This document shows, piece by piece, positions 26,020 to 34,581 of a stretch of DNA of 64,000 nt (its first letter is position 1; the number at the start of each line of letters is the position of its first letter). Location of the stretch: the NCBI RefSeq assembly GCF_020510525.1, contig NZ_CP075188.1, forward strand, positions 1,426,001 through 1,490,000. The letters run 5' to 3'. The notes under the pieces were generated by a model, which ran no database searches, was not told the DNA's origin, and was given only the letters and a program-made list of their open reading frames with translations. The stretch is from Quatrionicoccus australiensis. Lineage in GTDB: Bacteria; Pseudomonadota; Gammaproteobacteria; Burkholderiales; Rhodocyclaceae. A program made the translations under genes and the position numbers.

Positions 26020-26212
26020 ATAACGAGATACTCTGGATGTAAGACACAGCGGGCCTTTTTGCTGATTTGAAAGAATATTCATGGGAATGGATGGCGGCCC
26101 AACACGGCGCAGCAAGATCCCTTCCCCGATTCTGCCTGCTGCTAACCCTTTTGTCATTTTGTTGTCGAGCGTTGCCAAAAATGACGGTTGATGGGGTTTC
26201 CGAGGTCTGTAC

Positions 26213-26250
26213 CGGTCGACCACCCAAAAACAGCAAAAACCAGCCGTCTA
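26213..26250. repeat. GGTCGACC element
   Basis: GGTCGACCACCCAAAAACAG is followed by CAAAAACCAGCC. The core and two A tracts match the dispersed family; on the minus strand the order is T tract, T tract, GGTCGACC, as at 15,541. Confidence 0.55.
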
Positions 26251-26303
26251 CCGCCACACATCCGTAAAATGCCTCCCTTCGTTTCCCCCGCCAAGGTTCG
26301 CCA

Positions 26304-27329
26304 ATGACACTCCCTTCCCACAAACCCGATGTCTGCCTGCCGACCGGTTCGGCCGAGCTGGCGATGCTTGATGTCTATATGCCGATGATGAAGTCGGCGG
26401 CGATCATTTCGGCGGGGCGGCTAGGGTTGTTCGAGGCGCTGGCGGGCGGGGCGCTGGGGCTGGTCGAGCTGGCGGCGAAGATCGGCAGCAGTGCGCGTGG
26501 CACGGCGACGTTGGCGGATTTCCTGGTCAGCATTGGTTACCTGGAGAAGCAGGGCGAGGCGTTTGCCAATACGGCGAGCACGCAGCGCTGGTTCACCAGT
26601 GCCGGCCGGGTCGATTACACGCCGGGTCTGCTGTGGACGCACGAAGCCTGGCCGATGATGGGCGAGCTGGCCGAGGCCGTGCAGCGCGGCGGGCCGGAAC
26701 AGACGCTGTGGCAGGCGATGGAGGAAAGGCCGCAGCTCGGGCCGGTGTTCTCGTCCTACATGGCGGCGTTTGCCGGCGATCTCGGGCCGGATCTGCTCAA
26801 ACATGTGCCGATTGCGCCGGCGCAGCGTCGGCTGCTCGATCTGGGCGGCTCGCACGGCCTGCATTCGATCCGCTTTTGTCAGGCGCATCCGCAGTTGCAG
26901 GCGCAGATCGTCGATTTGCCGAGCGCTTTGACCAACACGCCGGCAACCATTTCCGCGGCCGGCTTGAGCGAGCGGATCAGCCTGACGCCGGGCAATGTGC
27001 TGGACCACGACTGGGGCAGCGGGCACGACGTGGTGTTCTACCTGTCGGTCGCCCACAACCAGACGGCGGAGGACAATCGCCGCGTCATCGCGCGCATTGC
27101 CGAGTCGCTCAATCCGGGCGGTTTGCTGGTCATTCATGAATACATCGAGGACCGGCCGCTCAACGCCTTCGTGGCCGCCTTCCGCCTGACCCTGCTTTAC
27201 GAGACCGGCACGCAGACGCACCGGTCGGAAGACTACGCTGGCTGGCTGGCGGAGGCGGGGTTCAGCGAGGTGATGCGGATCGACCTGGATCCGCGGGAAA
27301 AGGGTTCGTTGCTGCTTGCCCGGCGCTGA
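26304..27329 (+). CDS. Class I SAM-dependent O-methyltransferase (plant COMT/acetylserotonin type)
   Basis: This 341-residue protein has an N-terminal dimerisation/winged-helix region (MKSAAIISAGRLGLFEALA) and a Rossmann methyltransferase domain. SAM motif I is LLDLGGSHGLHSIRF, and motif LNPGGLLVIHEYIEDRP is also seen. This is the domain order of O-methyltransferase family 2 (PF00891). The acceptor is unknown. It is a single gene, convergent with the DUF1415 gene. Confidence 0.82.
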   Translation: MTLPSHKPDVCLPTGSAELAMLDVYMPMMKSAAIISAGRLGLFEALAGGALGLVELAAKIGSSARGTATLADFLVSIGYLEKQGEAFANTASTQRWFTSAGRVDYTPGLLWTHEAWPMMGELAEAVQRGGPEQTLWQAMEERPQLGPVFSSYMAAFAGDLGPDLLKHVPIAPAQRRLLDLGGSHGLHSIRFCQAHPQLQAQIVDLPSALTNTPATISAAGLSERISLTPGNVLDHDWGSGHDVVFYLSVAHNQTAEDNRRVIARIAESLNPGGLLVIHEYIEDRPLNAFVAAFRLTLLYETGTQTHRSEDYAGWLAEAGFSEVMRIDLDPREKGSLLLARR

Positions 27330-27363
27330 TTGCGGGGAGTTGGTTTCGGGCTCCCGCGGCTAG

Positions 27364-27452
27364 AAACCCCTCCCGGCCTCCCCTTTTCAGGGGAGGTGCA
27401 AAACATCCCGGCTCAACCGACCTTCCTCTCCTGAGAGGGGGAGGGGTTTGCG
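27364..27452. repeat. Bipartite palindromic element, copy 2 (CCTCCCC type)
   Basis: AAACCCCTCCCGGCCTCCCC opens the copy. The first palindrome, CCTCCCCT and AGGGGAGG, is at 27,377-27,396, and a second, imperfect one (CCTCTCCT, AGGGGGAGGGG) ends near 27,451. It lies between convergent genes and may also act as a bidirectional terminator. It is the counterpart of the element at 18,640. Confidence 0.75.
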
Positions 27453-27512
27453 GTCAGGCGAAGCGAGGCCGGTGCCCGGACATATGTCCAGGCAAGGAGC
27501 GTGGGCTGCTTC

Positions 27513-28085
27513 CTATACCAGCCAGAGCTTCTTCCAGCCTTCGTGGCCGATGCGTTCCATGGTTTCGATATTGCGCTCGAAGATGCTCTCGGCGTCCGGA
27601 AAGGCGGCGACGGCGCGGTCGATGCTGCTTTCGCGCAGCAGGTGCAGGGTCGGGTAGGGCGAGCGGTTGGTGAAATTGGCGATGTCGTCCGGCTCGCTGC
27701 CGGCGAACTCGTATTGCGGGTGCAGGCTGGCGATCTGGAAGACGCCGTCGTAGCCGAGGTTGCGGTTGAGCGCATCGACTTCGGCGAGGAAGAAGTGATA
27801 GTCGAGGAAATCGGTCATCGCCTGCGGGTGGATGAGCAGCGTCGTGTCGAGTTCGGCCGGGTCGGTGTCGCGCAGGCGGTTGAGTTCGCTTTCGATTTCG
27901 GCGAGCAGCTCGTCGGCCGTCGTCGCAGCGGTCAACGCGTAGCGGACCTGCTTTTTGACGAAGACGCTCTTGGCGAACGGGCAGAGATTGAGACCGATCA
28001 CGGCGCGTTCCAGCCACAGCTTGGTGTTGGCGATGATTTCGTCGCTGGCGGCGACATCGGTGTAAGGCATGAGCATCTGGGGCAT
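27513..28085 (-). CDS. DUF1415 family protein
   Basis: This 190-residue protein has the DUF1415 pattern: TKLWLERAVIGLNLCPFAK near the N-terminus, TTLLIHPQAMTDFLDYHFFL in the middle, and RSPYPTLHLLRESS towards the end. The family is conserved in proteobacteria and its function is unknown. Several in-frame ATGs at the start make the exact N-terminus uncertain by a few residues. Confidence 0.88.
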   Translation of the reverse strand: MPQMLMPYTDVAASDEIIANTKLWLERAVIGLNLCPFAKSVFVKKQVRYALTAATTADELLAEIESELNRLRDTDPAELDTTLLIHPQAMTDFLDYHFFLAEVDALNRNLGYDGVFQIASLHPQYEFAGSEPDDIANFTNRSPYPTLHLLRESSIDRAVAAFPDAESIFERNIETMERIGHEGWKKLWLV

Positions 28086-28225
28086 GGCGGCAGACCTGGC
28101 AGAAGGGAGGGCTGACCGTCGGTCCGGTCAGGGCGTTTTGCTAACGGCCCTGAACACAGGCTGCGCGCGGGAAGTGCGGCGTTGCACCGGGCTGGCCCGG
28201 CGCAACGTCCGCCATTTTAGCCGCT

Positions 28226-29884
28226 TCAGCGTTCCTTGTTGCCGATCACGCCCCACAGGGCGCGGAACTTGCCGGCGAAGGTCAGTCTTTCGTCGGACAT
28301 CGCTTCGAGGAAATCGGACAGGCGTTTCGACTTGGCGACGGCAAAAAGCACCAGGGCGATGAAGACCGTGGTCGCGATCAGGCCGTGCATGGCGCGTTCG
28401 AGGATGGAACCTTCGCCGAAGGCGATGATGTTCATGCCGAAGTAGCCGGTGGTCACCGTGGCGATCAGGCCGAGGATGGTGATCACGGTCAGGCGGACGA
28501 CGGTGTTCGATTGCCGGCGCTGCGAGTCGCTGTCGAGGTAGTGGCTCATCTCGCGAATTTCGTCGCGCACGTCGTGGTACATCGCGTCGTTGCGCAGGTG
28601 GTCGGCGCAGAGGCGGTAGATGGCCTGCACGTGCGGCCGTTCGGACAGTTCGTGGAACCAGTAGCGGTGCGTGAAGCGCAGGAAAGTCTCGAAATTGGCG
28701 CGGATGCGGCGCTTGAAGCGGCGCACCGAGATGTCGTTGCGGATGTCGAGGTCGTTCACCGCATCGACCAGCACTTCGGAAAAGACGAGCAGCGAGGCGC
28801 GGTGCAGGTGGGCGATCAGGAAAACGAGGAAATACTGGTGGCGGAACTGCGCCAGCACGCCGCGCTCGCCATCGACGAAAAAGGGCGAGGCGGCATCGCC
28901 GACCACGGTGAAGGCATTGCCGGTGCACATGAAGCGGGTGTTCGGGCCGGCTTCGCTGTCGGTCCAGAAACGGTCCTGGCAGAAGCGCTTTTCGAATTCG
29001 ATGACCATCGGCTCGTTGACCGGCAGCGTCTCATCCGGATGCAGCATGGTGGCGAGGCCGAGACGTACCCAGTCTTCGCGGCGGAGGCTGCGCGGCCGGT
29101 CGACGGCAAGAAAGGCCATGATCGGCATGCGCTGGTATTCGACCAGGCGGTAACGCAGGTCGCCGGGTTCGTCGGAATGCGCCAGCACGAGCGGCCGCAG
29201 CAGGCTGGCCCAGTGTTCGGAAACGCAGGGGCTGCGGTGCTGGCAGACGTAGCCGAGATACTTTTCGCGGCGCTCGGCATCGGAGCGGGCGACGACCTCG
29301 CCGTCGGCATTCAGCCATTCGGCGAGATAGACGTTGTGCAGGCCTTCGCCGCCTTCTTCCCAGCCCGACGGATAGGCGCGCCCGAAGCGGAACAGGATGT
29401 CGCGCGCCGTGGCGAGCGGCAGGTCGGTGGCGCGGACTTCGAGATTGAGCTGGACGAGGTCGAGATCGTGGAAGAAATACAGGTCGAGGTGCACGATATG
29501 CAGTTCGACCGGTTGCTGGCCCTTGCGCAGGGTCAGGCGCAGGCCGGTGATGTCCTTGCGCCGGAAGACGTGCATCGGCGAGTTGCCGGGCGGGTCGTCC
29601 GGTGCGCCGTGGTGCGAGCGGCCTTCGCCATAGAGGAAGCGCTGCACGTAAGGCAGGAAGGAGACGAATTCGCGGTAATGCCGCTCTTCGAACTGGCTCG
29701 GATCGTCGGTGAATTCATCGTCGATCAGGCGCCACGGGTGGCTGCCCTGGCGGGCTTCGAAGAATTCCCAGTGGCGGCCATCGCTGCCGTCGGTGGCGAG
29801 CGGTTCGAGCTGCAGCGGCCAGACCAGGCTGGCGTGAAAAAGCCGGACCAGGTCGTCGTCCTGGCGAGTGGCGGTCAATGGCAC
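28226..29884 (-). CDS. CorA-like Mg2+ transporter family protein with long N-terminal domain
   Basis: The 552-residue protein ends with two membrane helices, the first followed by the signature YFGMNI (about residue 483), the GMN filter of CorA channels. The N-terminal 450 residues are cytoplasmic and longer than in classical CorA (316 residues), so it belongs to a divergent long subfamily. It probably moves Mg2+ or another divalent ion. I chose the GTG at 29,884 because AGGGAG lies five bases upstream; further upstream extension is arginine-rich and unlikely. Confidence 0.8.
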   Translation of the reverse strand: MPLTATRQDDDLVRLFHASLVWPLQLEPLATDGSDGRHWEFFEARQGSHPWRLIDDEFTDDPSQFEERHYREFVSFLPYVQRFLYGEGRSHHGAPDDPPGNSPMHVFRRKDITGLRLTLRKGQQPVELHIVHLDLYFFHDLDLVQLNLEVRATDLPLATARDILFRFGRAYPSGWEEGGEGLHNVYLAEWLNADGEVVARSDAERREKYLGYVCQHRSPCVSEHWASLLRPLVLAHSDEPGDLRYRLVEYQRMPIMAFLAVDRPRSLRREDWVRLGLATMLHPDETLPVNEPMVIEFEKRFCQDRFWTDSEAGPNTRFMCTGNAFTVVGDAASPFFVDGERGVLAQFRHQYFLVFLIAHLHRASLLVFSEVLVDAVNDLDIRNDISVRRFKRRIRANFETFLRFTHRYWFHELSERPHVQAIYRLCADHLRNDAMYHDVRDEIREMSHYLDSDSQRRQSNTVVRLTVITILGLIATVTTGYFGMNIIAFGEGSILERAMHGLIATTVFIALVLFAVAKSKRLSDFLEAMSDERLTFAGKFRALWGVIGNKER

Positions 29885-29943
29885 GAATACTCCCTGCGGT
29901 GAATGGCGCAGGGGGGATTCTAGGGCAATTGGCCGGCCCGCGT

Positions 29944-30210
29944 TCAGGCGGCGGCGAGGCCCTTGCGCAACAAGTCGTCGACCAGGGCGTTGAGGTCGAG
30001 CTGACGCGCCGTGGCTTGGCTGCGCAGGGTATCGGCGAGTTGCGCATCGAGCTTGACGGCGAAGGGGATCAGACCTTTCGCCTGGTCGAGCTTGCGCTGT
30101 TCCTTGCGGTCGACCGTGCCGCCCTGGGCAAAACGGTCGGGCGTGCCGGCCTGTTTCATGCGGCCGTCGATTTTTTGCGAAAGGCTCTTGTAGAGATCGG
30201 TTTTTTTCAT
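29944..30210 (-). CDS. Hypothetical protein (88 aa), possible ribbon-helix-helix-like C-terminus
   Basis: The small basic protein begins MKKTDLYKSLSQKIDGRM. The C-terminal part, KLDAQLADTLRSQATARQLD and onward to LNALVDDLLRKGLAAA, has the length and helix pattern of a ribbon-helix-helix or antitoxin-like DNA-binding domain, but this is weak evidence. No toxin gene is adjacent. It is on the same strand as, and 59 bp upstream of, the CorA-like gene. Confidence 0.6.
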   Translation of the reverse strand: MKKTDLYKSLSQKIDGRMKQAGTPDRFAQGGTVDRKEQRKLDQAKGLIPFAVKLDAQLADTLRSQATARQLDLNALVDDLLRKGLAAA

Positions 30211-30427
30211 GGGGGACTCGGTAGGGTGGCCTGTCGGCGCGGGGCAGTCCGGGAGATGCAATGCGGGGCGTCTGCGGAGGCAGAAAGCGATGGGTCGCCA
30301 TACCGGGCAAGGCTGTTATGTGGCGTGGCAGACAGAGCGGCCGCGCCGGCAAGGGGTACAAGGATAGCGTCTGCCCGCAGCCGGCGGGAATGTTTCTGCC
30401 CGGCTGCACTTTTCCGGAGGAATGATC

Positions 30428-30640
30428 ATGAAGAAAACAGCCGTATTGATGCTCGTCGTTGTCGCCAGCCTGCTGTCCGGCTGCGTCGTTTACGATAATC
30501 CGAACCGCGCTGGCGGCCCGCGTCATGGCGAGCGCGACCGGGATCGCGATGGTGTGCCCGACCGCATGGATCGCGACCGCGATGGCGACGGCGTGCCGAA
30601 TCGCCAGGACCGGCGTCCGGCCGATCGCGACCGCTACTAG
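30428..30640 (+). CDS. Small lipoprotein with Asp/Arg-rich calcium-type repeats
   Basis: The 70-residue precursor has a lipoprotein signal (MKKTAVLMLVVVASLLSGC, lipobox LSGC). The mature part is built of DRDGDGVPN-like repeats, which resemble thrombospondin type 3/dockerin calcium-binding loops. The start at 30,428 is preceded by GGAGGA with proper spacing; an ATG at 30,422 is too close to it. Confidence 0.72.
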   Translation: MKKTAVLMLVVVASLLSGCVVYDNPNRAGGPRHGERDRDRDGVPDRMDRDRDGDGVPNRQDRRPADRDRY

Positions 30641-30780
30641 CCGGCAGCGTCGTGTCGCAAAGCCGACAAGCGCTGCGGCCGCGCCGGGCCGGCAGGCCGC
30701 CCGGCCTTGTCCGGCGGGGCGGCGGCTTTCTGGCATCGGTCTTGCGTCGACCGCTGCATCCGCCTACTCGCCTTGACGCC

Positions 30781-31104
30781 ATGACCGCTGCTCAACCCAC
30801 CCCTTACCAGTGCATTTCACCTGCGGCGGCCGCCGCCCTGATCCGTTCGACACCGAATGTGACGATCTTCGACGTGCGTGATCTGGCCAGTTACCGGCTC
30901 GGTCATGTCGAGGCGGCAGCGCATCTCGCCGAGGATCGCTTTCTCGCCTGGTCGAAGCGACTCGACCAGGAGCAACCGGTGCTGATCTATTGCTACAAGG
31001 GCAATGCCAGCAAGACCTACGCGCAGATGTTCTGCGATTTCCGCTTCAGCAATGTGTTCAGCGTGGACGGCGGTTACCAGCCGCTGGCCGAGGCGCTGGC
31101 GTGA
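30781..31104 (+). CDS. Rhodanese-like domain protein
   Basis: This 107-residue single-domain rhodanese has VTIFDVRDLASYRLGHVEAA and the active-site loop CYKGNASK, with the persulfide-carrying cysteine. Length and layout resemble GlpE. It probably carries sulfane sulfur in the cytoplasm. It is the first gene of a tightly overlapping trio; its stop codon overlaps the next start. Confidence 0.85.
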   Translation: MTAAQPTPYQCISPAAAAALIRSTPNVTIFDVRDLASYRLGHVEAAAHLAEDRFLAWSKRLDQEQPVLIYCYKGNASKTYAQMFCDFRFSNVFSVDGGYQPLAEALA

Positions 31105-31469
31105 TTGCGGCGCACGTTGAACGCTGGGTTGCGGCCAATCCGCTGGCGCCGATCGAGGTCGATTGTGCAACGGCGGTGATGCTCAAGATTCTCGATGGCA
31201 AGTGCAAGATGGCGGCCGACGAGAAGATCGTCATGGCGCATCTCTACGACGCGGTGCGGCATCTGCCCGGGGGCAGCCTGGGCGAGGATAGTCATGCCCT
31301 GATCGGGCGTGCCCGCGGCCAGGACGACGAGGCGCTGAAAAACTTCATTTACGAGCAGCGCGTGCTCGCCGAAACGGTGATCGGCCGGCTGGTGATGAAG
31401 GCTTTCAAGGCGATGATCCGGCAGCGCGGTCTGCTCGCCATCGACGTGCCGGTGGAGGACGACGCCTGA
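31101..31469 (+). CDS. Hypothetical protein in a rhodanese-GST operon
   Basis: The 122-residue product starts at a GTG that overlaps the rhodanese stop (GTGA) and ends at a TGA that overlaps the next ATG. It has no recognised domain and is largely alpha-helical by composition. The pair of overlaps suggests translational coupling and a shared function in sulfur or thiol metabolism. Confidence 0.7.
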   Translation: MIAAHVERWVAANPLAPIEVDCATAVMLKILDGKCKMAADEKIVMAHLYDAVRHLPGGSLGEDSHALIGRARGQDDEALKNFIYEQRVLAETVIGRLVMKAFKAMIRQRGLLAIDVPVEDDA

Positions 31470-32116
31470 TGAAACGCTTCTACATGACGCCCGGTTCGTG
31501 CTCGACCGGCATACACATCCTGCTTGAAGAATGCGGCCTGGTCTTCGAGGCCTGGATCGTCAATCTGCTGGCCGGCGACCAGTACAAGAAAGACTACCTG
31601 GCGATCAATCCCAAGGGCAGCGTGCCGGCCCTGGTGCTCGACGACGGCAGCGCGCTGACCGAGTTTTCGGCGATTGCCTGGTGGCTGGCGAAAACCTGTC
31701 CGAAACGCAAGCTGCTGCCGGAGAGTATCGAAGGCGAGGTGCGCGTGCTCGGCATCATGAACTACGCGGTACATACGCTGCACACGCAGGGTTTTGCCCG
31801 CATCTTCACCACCGAGCGCTTTTCATCGAGCGCAGCCGAGCAGGAATCGGTCAAAGCACAGGGTCGCCAGATCATCGACCAGGGCTTTGCCATCATCAAC
31901 CGCGAACTGGCCGGCCGGGATTACGTCGTCGAAAATTTCGGGATTGCCGATGCGGCGCTGTTCTATGTCGAGTTCTGGGCCGACCGGACCGGCATTCCGC
32001 TGCCGGAAAACTGTCTCGCCCACTATCGCCGCATGCTGACCCGGCCGGCGGTGCGCCAGGTGCTGGCCGAAGAGGGCTACGCGGCCGTCCTTAAACAGGA
32101 CGGCCAGGCAGGCTGA
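31469..32116 (+). CDS. Glutathione S-transferase family protein
   Basis: This 215-residue protein has a thioredoxin-fold N-terminal domain (KRFYMTPGSCSTGIHILLEE, the SCST region at the catalytic position) with NPKGSVPALVLDDGSALTE forming the glutathione-binding cis-Pro segment. An all-helical C-terminal domain follows. The substrate is unknown. It is the third gene of the trio and converges with the response regulator. Confidence 0.85.
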   Translation: MKRFYMTPGSCSTGIHILLEECGLVFEAWIVNLLAGDQYKKDYLAINPKGSVPALVLDDGSALTEFSAIAWWLAKTCPKRKLLPESIEGEVRVLGIMNYAVHTLHTQGFARIFTTERFSSSAAEQESVKAQGRQIIDQGFAIINRELAGRDYVVENFGIADAALFYVEFWADRTGIPLPENCLAHYRRMLTRPAVRQVLAEEGYAAVLKQDGQAG

Positions 32117-32122
32117 TGGTGC

Positions 32123-32710
32123 TCAGACGGCTGCCGTCGTGGCGACGGCAGCGGCCGATATCTCTGCGCCGGCCTGGGCCAGCGGGTGGGCGCGGCGGGG
32201 AATGAAATTGTCGTCGAGCAGGCGTTCGATGCGAAAGAACGCTTCGTGCCGCGAAAAGGGCTTTTTCATGAAATCGTCGGCGCCGATGCGGGTGCCGAAA
32301 AACTGTTCCATCGCCTGTTCGTTGCCGCTCATCATGATCACCGGGGTTTCGCGCAATTCCGGATCGCGGCGGATGGCGCGCAGGGCGGCGAAGCCGTTCA
32401 TGCCGGGCAGCACGATGTCGAGAAAGACCAGTTCGGGTTTGTGTTCATGCATCAGCAGCAGGCCGGCTTCGGCGTCGAGCGCCTCGTAGACTTCGTAACC
32501 GGCCGAGCGCAGGAATTTGCGCAGCACCGTGACGATGGTTTTCGAGTCGTCGATGACCAGGACCCGGGTGCCTTCGCGGGCATTGATGCGCGGCTTGTGG
32601 CGGCGTTCCTCGATGGCCTGCTCGAGAAACGGGGCCGGCTCTTGTGCGCTTGCCGGTAGTGTGTCGCTGCTGCCGCCAAAGAGGCGCCTGATGAATTCAA
32701 ATATTCCCAC
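32123..32710 (-). CDS. Response regulator (CheY-like receiver)
   Basis: The 195-residue protein has an N-terminal tail of about 50 residues, then a receiver domain with TRVLVIDDSKTIV, the phosphorylatable Asp in LVFLDIVLPGMNG, and the conserved Lys in DDFMKKPFS. No output domain is seen, so it acts as a single-domain regulator or through its tail. The GTG at 32,710 has GAGGGAAC upstream and gives VGIFEFIRRLFGG as start; longer in-frame extension is less likely. Confidence 0.82.
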   Translation of the reverse strand: MGIFEFIRRLFGGSSDTLPASAQEPAPFLEQAIEERRHKPRINAREGTRVLVIDDSKTIVTVLRKFLRSAGYEVYEALDAEAGLLLMHEHKPELVFLDIVLPGMNGFAALRAIRRDPELRETPVIMMSGNEQAMEQFFGTRIGADDFMKKPFSRHEAFFRIERLLDDNFIPRRAHPLAQAGAEISAAAVATTAAV

Positions 32711-32859
32711 GACTGTTCCCTCAATCGAATACTGCTGTGTCTGGCAGCCTGTCTCGGCCGTTCCAGAACTTTGGAAGAATATCAAGCGGGCTATTCTATG
32801 ATGCGCCCTGCATTTTTTCGAGGGATTTCTTGATCCCTGCTTCCGAAAGTCCGGAAATG

Positions 32860-32894
32860 CCCTGTTTTTACAGGTTGACCGGTAGCTGTCATTA
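32860..32894. repeat. GGTTGACC element
   Basis: CCCTGTTTTTACAGGTTGACC is followed by GGTAGCTG. A T tract is directly joined to the GGTTGACC core of the dispersed family. It lies between the divergent response regulator and DUF302 genes. Confidence 0.5.
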
Positions 32895-32974
32895 CCCGCG
32901 TTTGCCGTTGTGCCGCAAGGCGTCCATCTCCTCTATCATTCGCCCCTGTCTTGTTTGAGCCGCAGGGAGTGCCC

Positions 32975-33358
32975 GTGTTTTACATCGTTGAAAGCGACAA
33001 GTCCTTCTACGAAGTGACCTTCGATCTGGAGCCGGTCATCCAGCGCCTCGGCTTCAGCGTGCTGCAGGCGCATGACTTCGGTGAAATGCTGCGCAGCAAG
33101 GACATCGATTTCGACGACGAGTGCAAGGTCTTCGAAATTTTCAATTTCCGCCAGACGGAAAAACTGCTCAGCCAGGACATGCGCCTCAGCCTGGCCTTGC
33201 CCTGGCGGATTTCGGTCTATACCGAGAACGGTGCGACCAAGATCGGCCTGATCAAGCCGACGGCCTTGCTCGCCACGCTGGCTCCCGTTGCCGACTGGGC
33301 CAGGCTGGCGCGCGAGATCGAAGAGCGGGCGATCCAGATCGTCGACGAAACGCGCTGA
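32975..33358 (+). CDS. DUF302 domain protein
   Basis: This 127-residue protein has the DUF302 pattern: SFYEVTFDLEPVIQRLGFSV near the start, KVFEIFNFRQTEKLL in the middle, and LALPWRISVYTENGATKIG after it. The family is widespread and its function is unknown. The GTG at 32,975 is five bases after AGGGAG; a GTG two codons earlier overlaps that site. Confidence 0.82.
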   Translation: MFYIVESDKSFYEVTFDLEPVIQRLGFSVLQAHDFGEMLRSKDIDFDDECKVFEIFNFRQTEKLLSQDMRLSLALPWRISVYTENGATKIGLIKPTALLATLAPVADWARLAREIEERAIQIVDETR

Positions 33359-33365
33359 GCCCGGC

Positions 33366-34241
33366 TTAGTCAATTGCGGCTGCCGCAGCCTCGGCCTTGC
33401 CGCTGAAGGCGGGGCCGCTGATTTCTGCTGCCGTCAGGCCGCGATTGACGTCCAGCCCGGTCAACCGCCAGTCATGCACGGCGAGGCCGGGAATCGGCTT
33501 GCGCAGGCGTTCGTGAAAGCGCGTCGGCCAGGTGACGCCGGCAATCTGCCGGTGTTCGAAGAAATCGACCTCGGCAATCGCGCCCTGGGTGGATTCCAGC
33601 CCTTCCATCGTGAAGCGCACGCGGCGCAGCAGATGCTTCTCGCGGTCGAAGAACAGCTGGTAGCGATCTTCCGCCGACAGCCCGTGGCCCGGCCGGCGCA
33701 CGGCGATGATGCTGAGGCAGGCACGGCCTTCGACTTCCTCGTCCGGCCCGCTCGCCAGGCTCAGGTTGCCTTCCAGAAAATAGAAAGGTCCGCTCAGGAA
33801 CATGCGGTAGCCATCGGCGACCAGCGCCGCAGCGGCGAGCGCCTCCTTGTCGCTGCTTGCCGTGCCGTTGTAGCTGACCTGTATGCCATCGACACTTCGC
33901 ACCACCTGCTTGCTGCCACCCGGGCCACGGTGCTGCTGGGCGTTCAGCGGGCGCGCGCCGAGGATCAGGCGCTCCTGTGAAGTCTGGCGAAATTCGGCAT
34001 CGATCAGCGTCGGTTGCAGGCGCTTGACCAGTCCGGCCCATTCGCCGGCATAGCTGATGTTGATATCCCGGATCTGGCGGAAAGCGGCAAGGCCATGGGC
34101 TTCGGCCGAAGCCTGCAGCACGGCGCGTGCCGCCGGCTGTTCGCCGCTGCTGTCGGGCTGCGGGATGCCGCGCGAGCCGCAGGCCGCCAGCAAGGGCAGG
34201 CAGAGCGCGAGCAGGATGAGATGAAAGCGGGTTGGGTGCAT
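33366..34241 (-). CDS. Putative lipoprotein, LolA-like outer-membrane protein of unknown function
   Basis: The 291-residue precursor has a lipoprotein signal (MHPTRFHLILLALCLPLLAA, lipobox LAAC). The mature protein is rich in beta segments, with RYQLFFDREKHLLRRVRFTM and VTWPTRFHERL, as in LolA/LppX-like lipid-binding folds. I cannot name the family. It converges with the DUF302 gene. Confidence 0.7.
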   Translation of the reverse strand: MHPTRFHLILLALCLPLLAACGSRGIPQPDSSGEQPAARAVLQASAEAHGLAAFRQIRDINISYAGEWAGLVKRLQPTLIDAEFRQTSQERLILGARPLNAQQHRGPGGSKQVVRSVDGIQVSYNGTASSDKEALAAAALVADGYRMFLSGPFYFLEGNLSLASGPDEEVEGRACLSIIAVRRPGHGLSAEDRYQLFFDREKHLLRRVRFTMEGLESTQGAIAEVDFFEHRQIAGVTWPTRFHERLRKPIPGLAVHDWRLTGLDVNRGLTAAEISGPAFSGKAEAAAAAID

Positions 34242-34581
34242 GGCATTTTCCTTGGCAGGGCTGGACGGTCGACCGTTGAAAAATGGCCTTTTTCAGTGGT
34301 CGACCGGTGCGGGTTTGGTTGCTTTGCCTTGATTGTCGATTTTGTAATTAATATCACATTTGGAAGACATGCGATATCGGAATTTTGTTCCCGGTATTTG
34401 GCGATGAGCCCGGAGGTAATGCAGTCCATTTGCACAGATCATCGCGGAATGTACGCAACTGTTACCTATGGCAATGTATTTGATTACTAGTTAACTGGTA
34501 ATGCTGGTTCTGTGATAAAAACCTGTTTCTATCGCTGCAATATGCAGTTGTTGTGTTGTATTTGTTAAAAATGGGGGTTTT
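34242..34581. other. Long A/T-rich intergenic region with a GGTCGACC element
   Basis: This 340-bp gap separates divergent genes. It holds the paired GGTCGACC element at 34,265-34,308 and then an AT-rich stretch that probably contains the promoter of the chemoreceptor gene. No gene is supported. Confidence 0.6.
34265..34308. repeat. Complete GGTCGACC inverted element
   Basis: Two GGTCGACC cores at 34,267-34,274 and 34,298-34,305 enclose GTTGAAAAATGG and CCTTTTTCAGT, themselves inverted copies of each other. This is the best-formed member of the family and could fold as a long hairpin. Confidence 0.75.

Larger units (their letters stand above)
25966..26303. other. Intergenic region upstream of cassette 1 and of the O-methyltransferase gene
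   Basis: No gene is supported in this gap of about 340 bp. It contains the direct repeats at 25,989-26,019 and a GGTCGACC element at 26,213-26,250, and marks the change from AT-rich cassette DNA back to GC-rich DNA. Confidence 0.5.

Noticed and set aside
29885..30736. N-terminal extension of the CorA-like gene
   Set aside because: The extension is Arg/Pro/Ala-rich, runs through two other genes, and the GTG at 29,884 has a good ribosome-binding site.
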